A DNA stretch of 64,000 nt from Rhizobium herbae. Lineage in GTDB: Bacteria > Pseudomonadota > Alphaproteobacteria > Rhizobiales > Rhizobiaceae. Below the pieces are notes generated by a model. It did no database searches and was not told where the DNA came from. It saw only the letters and a list, made by a program, of their open reading frames with translations. The stretch covers positions 124,001-188,000 of the forward strand of contig NZ_JAGGJV010000010.1 in the NCBI RefSeq assembly GCF_017873135.1, read 5' to 3'. Both the position numbers and the translations under genes were made by a program. Below, one piece after another: positions 56,909 to 64,000 of the stretch; within the stretch, counting starts at the first letter, position 1, and each line of letters starts with the position of its first letter.

Positions 56909-57840
56909 GATGCGGCCTCTCCGGTTGCGTCCGATATGGGGCCGCCATAGCTGCGGGGGAGCGTGGAAATGGCACGCGAGGCGACGGCGGTGCCTGCCTT
57001 GAGGCAATCGGCAAGCGGCTTGGCATCCGCAAGCGCGGCCAGGAAAGCGGCATTGAAGACATCGCCGGCACCGATCGTATCGACGACCTTGACGGCAGGG
57101 GCGGTTGCGGAAACCAGCGCGCCGTCGGCACCGATGGCGATTGCCCCCTCGGGACCGCGCTTGACAACGACAATGGCGTTCTTGGGCATATGACGCTTGA
57201 TTTCCCGCGCTGCCTCGACCGGATCGGACACTCCGGAAAGCGTCGTCGATTCCACCTCGTTCAAAAGCGCGCAGCCACAGCGCGAAAGCCAGCCGCGCGT
57301 CGCCTCCCGGTTCGCCTCCGTCCAGCCGTCGAGCGGCCAGCCGGTATCGAGCGCAACCGTGATACCGTGGCTGTCGGCCCAGTCGAACAGCGCCGGATAG
57401 TCGCGCGTCAGATCGTCGGTGAGGAAGGAGCCGCAAAGCAGCGCGTAGCCGCCGGACAGGCGAGCACCGTCGAGGGCGGCAAACACGCAATCGAGCGAAA
57501 ACCGCGGCAGATGTCCGCGCGTGGTGAAGAACGTCCGTTCCCCGTCGGGATGGGTAATGCCGACCGAAAGCGTCGTGCCCTCCGGGCGGATCGGCCATTT
57601 TTCGGCGCGGCTTCCGAAGGATTCGCGCAGCCAGCGACCGAATTCATCGGTACCGGTATTGGCGGCGATGTCAAAATCGACGCCGAGCGCGCCCCAGGCA
57701 AGGGCTGCATTTCCAGCCGAGCCGCCGACCCGCAATTCGTCGTGATCGACGATGATCTCCGTGCCCGCCTTCGGCCAGGGCTCCGCCGGCCCGAGGATCA
57801 GGTCGACATTGACATTTCCGATGACGGCAAGCGGACGCAT
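56905..57840 (-). CDS. PfkB/ribokinase-family sugar kinase
   Basis: A 311-residue kinase. LAVIGNVNVDLILGPAEPWP opens the fold, DELRVGGSAGNAALAWGALG near residue 35 is PfkB signature 1, and VVDTIGAGDVFNAAFLAALA near 245 is signature 2 with the catalytic aspartate in GAGD. It phosphorylates a sugar or sugar derivative in the cytoplasm. The ATG at 57840 has GGAG 8 nt upstream and follows the SIS gene by 1 bp. Next to a SIS-domain deglycase-like protein it recalls FrlD, the fructoselysine kinase, although ribose- or fructose-type substrates are equally compatible with the motifs. Confidence 0.9.
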   Translation of the reverse strand: MRPLAVIGNVNVDLILGPAEPWPKAGTEIIVDHDELRVGGSAGNAALAWGALGVDFDIAANTGTDEFGRWLRESFGSRAEKWPIRPEGTTLSVGITHPDGERTFFTTRGHLPRFSLDCVFAALDGARLSGGYALLCGSFLTDDLTRDYPALFDWADSHGITVALDTGWPLDGWTEANREATRGWLSRCGCALLNEVESTTLSGVSDPVEAAREIKRHMPKNAIVVVKRGPEGAIAIGADGALVSATAPAVKVVDTIGAGDVFNAAFLAALADAKPLADCLKAGTAVASRAISTLPRSYGGPISDATGEAAS

Positions 57841-57841
57841 C

Positions 57842-58858
57842 TCATTCGCTCCGGGTGATCTTGGTGGAACGCACCGGCGTTCCCGCATTCTCGACACGAG
57901 CCTCGGCAAAGGCGATCATGAAGCGCTGGGCAACCGGCAGCATCGAGAAGATAGCAGCCAGCCCTGTCGCCGGTGCGAAACTCAGCGTCGTCGTCCCCTC
58001 CACCGGCGGCTGTCCGGAAGCATCGAACATGACGATCGGAGCCCCCGTCTCCACCGCCGACACAGCCATTGCCGTCACCAGATCGGCGGTCGCGTCATTG
58101 CCTCTGAACAGCACAACGCCAACCATCGGACCCAGCATTTCCATCGGACCATGCCGCAGTTGCCCGCCCTCCAGCGAAAAGCAGGGATAGCGCGACAGTT
58201 CGGTCAGCCCGAGCGCCAGCGCTTCCGCCAACCCCTGCAGACGACGGCCGGAGGTCACCACGGTTGCGACATTTTCAAAGACGGCAAGCGCCGCGGCAAC
58301 ATCGTTGGTAGCGGGTGCCGCAAGCACGTCCAGCGCCGGGCCTGAATCCTCGCCCAGCGCCGAAAGGATCGCCAGGTGCAGCGCGAAACTGACCGTCAGG
58401 CTGCGGGTCGCGGCAAAGGCGAGTTCCGTACCGCCGGCACCGATGAGGCAAGGTGCCGTTCTGGCCAGAAAGGATGTCCCCTCCAGCGTCAGGCCGAATG
58501 TGTCCTTGTTGCCGCCGGTCTCGGTAAACCAGCGCAGGACTTCCGCGCTTTCTCCCGACTGCGAGGTGATCAGAACCGTCCGCCCATCGATCGACAACGG
58601 TTCTCCCAGCTGTTCGGACAAGGTGACCGCGATCGCCTCGACGCCAAGCGCCCGGTAGAGCGGCTCGACGGCCCGGTTTGCGGCATGCGAGCCGCCCATG
58701 CCGAGCAGCAACAGGCGACCGGTGGCCTTCAGCGATGCGGCAATGGTCTTTGCCCGTTCAGCATTGCCCTCGAAGGAAGCAATGGCATCGGCATTCTGCC
58801 GCGCCATTTCGCGGTCTATTGCCTGAAGCCCTATCGGGCGGTTGTCGTTTGAAGTCAT
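57842..58858 (-). CDS. SIS-domain sugar isomerase/deglycase (FrlB/AgaS-like)
   Basis: A 338-residue protein with two SIS domains. The first has LLLLGMGGSHAANRAVEPLY near residue 48 and LITSQSGESAEVLRWF near 95; the second has VTSGRRLQGLAEALALGLTE near 200 and LEGGQLRHGPMEMLGP near 228, the block carrying catalytic glutamate and histidine in GlmS/FrlB proteins. There is no glutaminase domain. It would act on a phosphorylated amino- or amadori sugar. I prefer the ATG at 58858 (AGGGA 6 nt upstream) over one at 58864 overlapping the permease stop. Length equals FrlB. With the PfkB kinase it forms a kinase-deglycase pair (inference). Confidence 0.88.
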   Translation of the reverse strand: MTSNDNRPIGLQAIDREMARQNADAIASFEGNAERAKTIAASLKATGRLLLLGMGGSHAANRAVEPLYRALGVEAIAVTLSEQLGEPLSIDGRTVLITSQSGESAEVLRWFTETGGNKDTFGLTLEGTSFLARTAPCLIGAGGTELAFAATRSLTVSFALHLAILSALGEDSGPALDVLAAPATNDVAAALAVFENVATVVTSGRRLQGLAEALALGLTELSRYPCFSLEGGQLRHGPMEMLGPMVGVVLFRGNDATADLVTAMAVSAVETGAPIVMFDASGQPPVEGTTTLSFAPATGLAAIFSMLPVAQRFMIAFAEARVENAGTPVRSTKITRSE

Positions 58859-58860
58859 GG

Positions 58861-59706
58861 TCATCCCTTGACGCCGCCGCTGGTCAGCCCGGAAATCAGG
58901 GCCCGTTGCATGACAAGACCAATCACCACGGGCGGCAGGGCGGCCAGCACACCCGCGGTTGCGATCAGTCCGTAATCGGAGACACGGCCGCCGGCGAGAT
59001 CGGCGATGGCGACGGTCAATGTCTTGGCGCGCAGGTCCGAGGTGAACAGCAGCGCGTAGAAAAATTCGTCCCAGGCCAGCAGGAAGGCAAACAGCGCCGA
59101 GGTCGCCATGACCGGGGCTGCCAGTGGCAGGGTGATGATCCGCAGCGTCGCAAACAGCCCTGCGCCGTCCATCATCGCCGCCGCCTCGATCTCCCTGGGG
59201 ATGGCATCGAAGCCGGATTTCATCAGCCAGGTGGTGAAGGGCGCAAGAATGGTCAGATAGACCAGCGCCAGCCCGAACACGTTGTTGAGCAGGCCGAGAT
59301 GCGCGAGGCCGAAATAGAGCGGCACCGCAAGCGCCACCGGCGGCAGCATATAGGTAGCGATCACCATGTAAAGCGACCAGCCGATCGACGGCGTGCGCGA
59401 CACGGCCCACGCCGCGGGAATGGCAAGCGCCAGCGCCGCGATGGTCGCCATGCCGGCAACGAGGATGCTGTTGACCAGAGACGCAACAAAGGCAGCACCG
59501 GCACTGTTTTCGACGCTGGAGAGCAAGACGCCATAACGCGAGAAATCGATGGATTGCGGCCACCAGACAAGCGGTTTGGCCGTCAGGTCGGCCGCCGGCG
59601 AAATGCTCATGATGAACAGCCAGAGGAGCGGCGCAAGGATCACGGCGGCGAGCAGCAGCGCGCAGGCATGGATGAAGACGGAGAAGACAAAACTCTGGCG
59701 TTCCAT
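58861..59706 (-). CDS. Carbohydrate ABC transporter permease, MalG type
   Basis: A 281-residue inner-membrane permease with six predicted segments, the first FSVFIHACALLLAAVILAPL (residues 8-27). The coupling loop reads IPREIEAAAMMDGAGLFATL, a classic EAA motif, and the end SGLTSGGVKG is typical. Its ATG at 59706 overlaps the preceding permease stop (TGATG). It forms the translocation pore with that permease. The catabolic SIS gene follows directly and overlaps its stop region. Confidence 0.94.
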   Translation of the reverse strand: MERQSFVFSVFIHACALLLAAVILAPLLWLFIMSISPAADLTAKPLVWWPQSIDFSRYGVLLSSVENSAGAAFVASLVNSILVAGMATIAALALAIPAAWAVSRTPSIGWSLYMVIATYMLPPVALAVPLYFGLAHLGLLNNVFGLALVYLTILAPFTTWLMKSGFDAIPREIEAAAMMDGAGLFATLRIITLPLAAPVMATSALFAFLLAWDEFFYALLFTSDLRAKTLTVAIADLAGGRVSDYGLIATAGVLAALPPVVIGLVMQRALISGLTSGGVKG

Positions 59707-60590
59707 CAGGCGTTGCTCCCTGCGGTCCGGCGGACGAGGACGGCATAGGCCGCAGCCAGCACCGCCACCAGAAGCGTGACGATCAGCGCCAGCGAGGCCC
59801 CCGACCCCGCACGTTGGAAGGAGAATGCTTCCTGATAGACGAGGATCGACAGCGTGCGCGTGCTGTTGGCCGGCCCGCCGCGGGTCATCACCCAGATGAT
59901 GTCGAATACCTTGAACGCCTCGATGGTTCTGAGCACCAGCGCCACCACCAGCGGACCGGCGAGATAGGGCAGGATGACGAAGCGGAAACGAGCGAAAGGA
60001 CCGGCGCCATCGACCAGCGATGCGGCGGTGATATCGCGCGGCACCGCCTGGAGTGCCGCAAGCGCGATCAACGCCACCAACGGAAAGTTCTTCCAGCAAT
60101 CTGCAACGATCAGGGCGGCCAGCGCCGTGCCGGGCTCGCCGAGCCAGGAACGGTAGGCGTCGAGCAAACCGATCTGGGTGAGCGCGGCGTTCAGCGCGCC
60201 ATATTCCGGATTATAGATCAGCCGCCAGAGGGTGGCGTTGACGACGGTCGGCAACGCCCAGGGCAGGATCATCAACCCGCGCAGCACGGTGCGTCCGTAA
60301 AATTGCTGATTGAGGAGAAGGGCTGCAAGAACGCCCAGAACCATTTCCGCGAAGACGGAGACGACGGCAAAGATGGTCGTGGTCACCAGCGTCCGCTGGA
60401 AATTGGAGCCCGAGAGCGTCTTCACATAATTGTCGATGCCGACGAAATTGCCTGATGTGCCGACAAGTTTGGCATCGGTGAAGGAAAGCCCGATCGTATC
60501 GGCAAGCGGCCAGCCGATGACGGCGATCATGACGGCGAGCAGCGGCAGCATCAGCAGCCATGCGCGTGTGGTCATCGATGTCCCGGTCAT
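59706..60590 (-). CDS. Carbohydrate ABC transporter permease, MalF type
   Basis: A 294-residue inner-membrane permease. Its first segment is AWLLMLPLLAVMIAVIGWPL at residues 10-29. The coupling loop AVPRDITAASLVDGAGPFAR near 183 carries the EAA motif. A second ATG (MTTRAW) lies five codons in and would also serve. It follows the binding-protein gene after 105 bp, a gap occupied by a perfect 11-bp hairpin (60641-60669). It overlaps the next permease by one base. Confidence 0.94.
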   Translation of the reverse strand: MTGTSMTTRAWLLMLPLLAVMIAVIGWPLADTIGLSFTDAKLVGTSGNFVGIDNYVKTLSGSNFQRTLVTTTIFAVVSVFAEMVLGVLAALLLNQQFYGRTVLRGLMILPWALPTVVNATLWRLIYNPEYGALNAALTQIGLLDAYRSWLGEPGTALAALIVADCWKNFPLVALIALAALQAVPRDITAASLVDGAGPFARFRFVILPYLAGPLVVALVLRTIEAFKVFDIIWVMTRGGPANSTRTLSILVYQEAFSFQRAGSGASLALIVTLLVAVLAAAYAVLVRRTAGSNA

Positions 60591-60640
60591 GGGGCAACTC
60601 TTCCTGAAAAGTTTATGGGATGCAAGGGTTGATGGAAGGG

Positions 60641-60669
60641 TCCGGGCGGCAGGGAGGGTGCCGCCCGGA
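60641..60669 (-). promoter_or_regulatory. Perfect 11-bp hairpin between binding-protein and permease genes
   Basis: TCCGGGCGGCA and TGCCGCCCGGA pair without mismatch over a 7-nt loop, 26 bp after the binding-protein stop. No T-run follows in the direction of transcription. It is the third such hairpin at the same junction type in this window. Confidence 0.7.
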
Positions 60670-60695
60670 GATCGGTGGATGCGAGACGGAAAGTC

Positions 60696-61934
60696 TCAGA
60701 GACCGCTATTCTCGGCGGCGGTCTTCAGGGCATCCTCCGGACTGGTCTGGCCGAGCAGGGCTTCCTGAATAGCCTGCTGCAGCGCGACGGAAAGTTCCTG
60801 GTATTTCGGCGTCGTCGGACGCGGATACATGGCGGCCAGCGATTGCTTGGCGGCGCCGATCAACTCTTCCTGGTCCTTGCTGACGGCGGGGTCTTCATAG
60901 GACGAGGCCCAGATCGGCAGGCTGAGCTTGGCATACTGGTTCTGCACCGCCTGCGAGGTCATGAAGGTGATGTATTTCCAGGCTTCGTCCGGATGCTTGC
61001 TGGTCGCGGTGATGCCAAGGCCCATCGAACCGTTGACGGCCGAAACCTCGCTCTTGCCCGCAACGCCCGGCGCCGGAACGACCCCGACCTTGCCGGCCAC
61101 CTTGCTGTCCTTGCCGGCATTGGCGAGGTTGTACATGTAGGTCCAGTTCAGCGCGAAGGCGGCTTCGCCGTTCTCGAACACCTTGCGGACATCTTCCTCG
61201 AGGAATTCCTTGGAATTCGGGTTGGAGATACCGGATGAGTAGCTCGATACCATGTATTTCAGCGCATCGAGGCCGCCGCCGGTCTGAAAGTCCGGCTTGC
61301 CATCCTTCAGGAAGTCACCGCCGTACGCGCTGACCAGCGTCGTGTAATCGCAGATCGCGGCTTCTGCCTGCGACCAGCTCCAGGCGATCGGGGTGGCCAG
61401 CAGGCCCTTGTCCTTGATGGTCTTTGCCTGTTCGGCAAGCTCGTCCCAGGTCTTCGGCGGCGTCTTGATGCCGGCTTTTTCGAGGATTTCCTTGTTGTAG
61501 AACAGGTATTTCGTGTCGAGGATCCACGGCATGCCATAATAGGCGCCATCATACTGAACCGTCGTCCAGGCGCCGGGCAGCACGTTCTTCTTCATATCGT
61601 CGGTGACGCGCGAGGAGACGTCGACCAGAACCTTGTTGCTGGCATATTCGGCCGGCCAGATCACGTCGAACAGAACGACGTCGTAGCCGCCGCCCGATCC
61701 CTGCGCCAGAACCGTCTTGTCGTGCAGGCCTTCGTAAGGCACGAATTCAAGATTGACCTTGACGTCCGGATTGGTCTTGGCGAAGGCCTCCGTCATGGCG
61801 CGCACGTCCGCCTCGCTATAGGCCGCCTGCGCCATGAACAACGCGTTCAGCGTCGTTTCGGCATAGGCATTGGTGGCAAAAAATGCACCGATCAGAGTGG
61901 CGCCGATGAGCGCGTTGCGCTTGGATTTCAACAT
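60696..61934 (-). CDS. Periplasmic sugar-binding protein, family 1
   Basis: A 412-residue solute-binding protein. Residues 1-25 are a Sec signal (KRNALIGATLIGAFFATNAY) with cleavage after AYA; the mature part starts ETTLNALFMAQ. Family blocks are AFAKTNPDVKVNLEFVPYEG near 45 and DTKYLFYNKEILEKAGIKTP near 135. The ATG at 61934 has GGAGAGGG upstream; a longer frame to 62027 would run into the promoter region. It is the first gene of its operon and divergent from the ROK regulator. The ligand is not predicted by sequence; the SIS and PfkB genes suggest a sugar amine or a simple hexose. Confidence 0.93.
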   Translation of the reverse strand: MLKSKRNALIGATLIGAFFATNAYAETTLNALFMAQAAYSEADVRAMTEAFAKTNPDVKVNLEFVPYEGLHDKTVLAQGSGGGYDVVLFDVIWPAEYASNKVLVDVSSRVTDDMKKNVLPGAWTTVQYDGAYYGMPWILDTKYLFYNKEILEKAGIKTPPKTWDELAEQAKTIKDKGLLATPIAWSWSQAEAAICDYTTLVSAYGGDFLKDGKPDFQTGGGLDALKYMVSSYSSGISNPNSKEFLEEDVRKVFENGEAAFALNWTYMYNLANAGKDSKVAGKVGVVPAPGVAGKSEVSAVNGSMGLGITATSKHPDEAWKYITFMTSQAVQNQYAKLSLPIWASSYEDPAVSKDQEELIGAAKQSLAAMYPRPTTPKYQELSVALQQAIQEALLGQTSPEDALKTAAENSGL

Positions 61935-62109
61935 GTTTTTCCCTCTCCAGTGATGGACAACAATCGTTTTGTCGGCGCGAAGCAACACGCGCCCTTCCGC
62001 AAACCGCGCTGTCGCGGTGTCCGGCATGCCTTGTCGAAGTGTCGCACGGCCACTAGGAGTGATCCCGTCAGCCGTTTTGTTCCCTTAAAAGCTCTGCGGC
62101 TCTTTTTAT

Positions 62110-62151
62110 TAAGTCAATTGCTTTGACTTATTTCTTGTTCAATATTCTAAT
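62110..62151 (+). promoter_or_regulatory. ROK-regulator operator and promoter
   Basis: TAAGTCAA (62110-62117) and TTGACTTA (62123-62130) are perfect inverted arms around a 5-nt spacer. The right arm supplies the -35 TTGACT (62123-62128) of a plus-strand promoter whose -10 TCTAAT (62146-62151) is 17 nt away. Binding here would shut off the regulator itself and, from the 239-bp divergent gap 61935-62173, could also act on the importer operon. Nothing else is seen in the gap. Confidence 0.7.
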
Positions 62152-62173
62152 GGTGTCAAGAGGAATTTCCGGG

Positions 62174-63400
62174 ATGAACGAGATGCGGCCGATCCGGGCC
62201 AAGAGTGGCACCAACCAGGAGGGCACCAGCGCCCACAACCGCCGCGTCATGATCGACGCGCTGCGGCTGAACGGGCAATTATCGCGAGCCGATCTCGCCC
62301 GGGCGACGAAGCTCACCAAGCAGACGGTATCCAACATCATCGAGGATCTGGAACAGGATGGGCTGGTGGTGTCGCTGGCAGCCGTTCGCAACGGCCGTGG
62401 CCAGCCCTCGACTCCCTATCGGCTGGTGCCGGACGGCGCCTTCGCCATTGGCCTGCAGATCGACCGGCATGTCACCCGGGCGATCGCGGTTGATCTCGTC
62501 GGCACCGTGCTGGTGCGCGCCCAGGCAAACCTGCCGCCGGGCGGCCCGGCCAATGGCGCCAAGGTCATCCTCGATCTCATCGAACATGTCCGGACCGAAC
62601 TCGCCGGCGTCGCCGATCAGGCCGAAAAGCGGCTTGTCGGCCTCGGCGTCGCCATGCCCGGTCCGTTCGGGCTGGCGACCGACAATGACGATCAGTGGAT
62701 GATGGCCGCCTGGCAGAACTTTCCGCTGCTCGAAACGCTCGCCGCCGGCACCGGACTTGAAGTCGCGCTTCAGAACGACGCCACCGCCTGCGCAACCGCC
62801 GAGCGCATGGTCGGCGCGGCCCATGGTATCGACCATGCTGTCTGCCTTTATGTCGGCTACGGCATCGGTGCCGGCCTTATCCTCAACGGCGAACTCTATG
62901 CCGGCGGCAACGGCAATGCCGGCGAAATCGGCATGGTGCTTTTGCCACCCAGCGCCCGGCACCCAACGCAGGCCTCGCTCGAACACCGCGCGTCGCTCGC
63001 CTCGCTCTACCAGCACCTCGGTGCCGATCCGGCCGAGCCGGGCCTTCACGAGCGGCTGAACACATTGGTGAACAACGACGATCCGGCGGTTGTGTCATGG
63101 ATCGATGCTGCCGCCGAAGAGCTGCGCTGGGGCGTGCAGCTTATCGAGACGATCTTCGACCCTCAGACCGTCATCCTGTGTTCCAGCGGGCCGGAGATAC
63201 TCACCCGCAAGCTGTTCGAGGCCATCCCTCCGCTGCTGCCGTCCAACGCCGACCGCCCGGACCGGTCAGCGCCGCGCCTGCAACTGGGGATGACCGACCC
63301 GTGGTCGGTTGCACTCGGCGCCGCCGCCGAACCGATCAGCCGAGCCTTCGACCCGCGCTTTTCGGCCATCCTCAAGACGCGAGCCAATGCGCTGGGCTGA
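62174..63400 (+). CDS. ROK-family transcriptional regulator (NagC/Mlc/XylR-like)
   Basis: A 408-residue regulator. The winged helix-turn-helix lies at about residues 18-80 (LNGQLSRADLARATKLTKQT, then NIIEDLEQDGLV). The ROK sugar-binding domain follows: GLQIDRHVTRAIAVDLVGTV near 98, GLGVAMPGPFG near 158, QNDATACATAERM near 198 and YGIGAGLILNGELYAGGNGN near 228. The usual cysteine-rich zinc loop of ROK proteins is not seen: GNGNAGEIGMVLLPPSARHP lacks cysteines. The ATG at 62174 has AGAGGA about 9 nt upstream. It is divergent from the importer/SIS/PfkB operon and most likely its repressor, released by the sugar or its phosphate. Confidence 0.92.
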   Translation: MNEMRPIRAKSGTNQEGTSAHNRRVMIDALRLNGQLSRADLARATKLTKQTVSNIIEDLEQDGLVVSLAAVRNGRGQPSTPYRLVPDGAFAIGLQIDRHVTRAIAVDLVGTVLVRAQANLPPGGPANGAKVILDLIEHVRTELAGVADQAEKRLVGLGVAMPGPFGLATDNDDQWMMAAWQNFPLLETLAAGTGLEVALQNDATACATAERMVGAAHGIDHAVCLYVGYGIGAGLILNGELYAGGNGNAGEIGMVLLPPSARHPTQASLEHRASLASLYQHLGADPAEPGLHERLNTLVNNDDPAVVSWIDAAAEELRWGVQLIETIFDPQTVILCSSGPEILTRKLFEAIPPLLPSNADRPDRSAPRLQLGMTDPWSVALGAAAEPISRAFDPRFSAILKTRANALG

Positions 63401-63403
63401 CGT

Positions 63404-63889
63404 TCAGGCTGCGCGAAAGGCCATGACGAAACAGCCCAATGCGCCGATGGACGACAGGGTGCGCACATGGTTCCACCGGACCCAATCGACCAGATAGGTC
63501 GACGACCACAGGCGGGCGGCTTCGTCGCTGCCCGGCTGCAACGCTTCGAGCGCATTGTTCATCGGCACATTGAAGACCATCGTCACCAGGATCGTCCCAC
63601 CGAGAAAGAGGAGCCCGCCGGCGATCAGGTAAATCCGCGCCGGGCCGCCATGGACGAAGCCGCCGGCAACGAGGACAAGCGACAGAACTGCCGTCCCCAT
63701 GAAGGCGAGCAGGAATAATGGATTGAGGATCACCACGTTGATCGCCTGCATGGCGGCGATGCCCTGCTCGGCGGGCAAGCGTCCGAGCGCGCCCATGATG
63801 CAGACGGAGAAGATGAAGAACAGGCCGGCATTGATGCCGGCGCCGAGCGCCGCCGAAAAGATCAGCAAGGGGAAAAGCGCAGCCATCAT
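63404..63889 (-). CDS. DUF1772 (anthrone-oxygenase-like) membrane protein
   Basis: A 161-residue protein with about four membrane segments (LFPLLIFSAALGAGINAGLF; LNPLFLLAFMGTAVLSLVLV; IYLIAGGLLFLGGTILVTMV; LSSIGALGCFVMAF) and the block VFNVPMNNALEALQPGSDEA typical of DUF1772. The ATG at 63889 has GGGAGG 7 nt upstream, with another ATG next to it. It is convergent with the ROK gene (3 bp between stops) and unrelated to the sugar operon. Family members have mostly unknown function; a few act in polyketide oxygenation. The last 111 bases of the window (63890-64000) show no gene. Confidence 0.85.
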   Translation of the reverse strand: MMAALFPLLIFSAALGAGINAGLFFIFSVCIMGALGRLPAEQGIAAMQAINVVILNPLFLLAFMGTAVLSLVLVAGGFVHGGPARIYLIAGGLLFLGGTILVTMVFNVPMNNALEALQPGSDEAARLWSSTYLVDWVRWNHVRTLSSIGALGCFVMAFRAA

Positions 63890-64000
63890 TTCAGATCCTC
63901 CCAGATACCGGTTGCAGCCGTTTCGCGGCGCCCGGTCGTACCGTAAGGAAACTGCGGCGTATAAGATTGTCAACCGACAAGCCAGACTGAAGCGCCCGCC

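Noticed and set aside
62110-62130. A minus-strand promoter for the binding-protein gene using the left operator arm as -35
   Set aside because: No acceptable -10 lies at 16-18 nt spacing (the 17-nt position reads GAGCTT).

Overview
The window looks like a piece of a Rhizobiaceae genome (Rhizobium/Sinorhizobium/Agrobacterium type), probably a chromid or megaplasmid. Reasons: high GC, many periplasmic-binding-protein sugar importers each with its own regulator, strings of start/stop-overlapping genes, an Ery-type polyol locus, and one palindromic intergenic element of the rhizobial RIME kind. I see no rRNA, tRNA, CRISPR array, insertion sequence or phage gene. No housekeeping gene is present; this is accessory catabolic and surface-glycan DNA.

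Layout. (1) 1-6.9 kb: a glucose/mannose-like ABC importer (binding protein, two permeases, ATPase) followed by a GMC oxidoreductase cut by the window edge, with a divergent LacI-family regulator. (2) 7.2-14.7 kb: a LacI-family regulator heading an operon of a Gfo/Idh/MocA dehydrogenase, a CoA-transferase, an enoyl-CoA hydratase and an aldehyde dehydrogenase, divergent from a DUF993 aldolase-like gene. A perfect 16-bp operator lies inside the promoter. The substrate is unknown. (3) 14.7-30.4 kb: a 14-gene, one-direction polyol locus. It has a SorC/EryD-like regulator, an importer with two unlike ATPases, EryA-, EryB- and EryC-like enzymes, and in addition a second FGGY kinase, two class II aldolases, a D-2-hydroxyacid dehydrogenase and a HAD phosphatase. 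(4) 30.7-55.8 kb: a mixed region of surface-glycan genes (NDP-sugar dehydrogenase, four glycosyltransferases, NodB-like deacetylase, four methyltransferases), an Opp/Dpp-type importer, and cyclic-nucleotide-type genes (class III cyclase, cyclase-like DUF3095 protein, lone cNMP-binding domain, calcineurin-like and metallo-beta-lactamase hydrolases). At its centre is an ABC-exporter-like protein whose nucleotide-binding motifs are all degenerate. (5) 55.8-63.4 kb: an ABC sugar importer with a SIS-domain isomerase/deglycase and a PfkB kinase, controlled by a divergent ROK regulator; the pairing recalls fructosamine (Frl-type) use. A DUF1772 membrane protein closes the window.

How the parts work together. 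Each catabolic block pairs uptake with cytoplasmic enzymes and a local regulator. The -35 box next to each regulator overlaps or abuts a palindrome or repeat that is the likely operator. At all three binding-protein/permease junctions of the sugar importers the transcript can fold a strong hairpin. The most promising undescribed system is block 4: a catalytically dead exporter, a cNMP-binding protein and two cyclase-like proteins sitting among glycan-building genes, which suggests nucleotide-controlled synthesis or export of a surface glycan.
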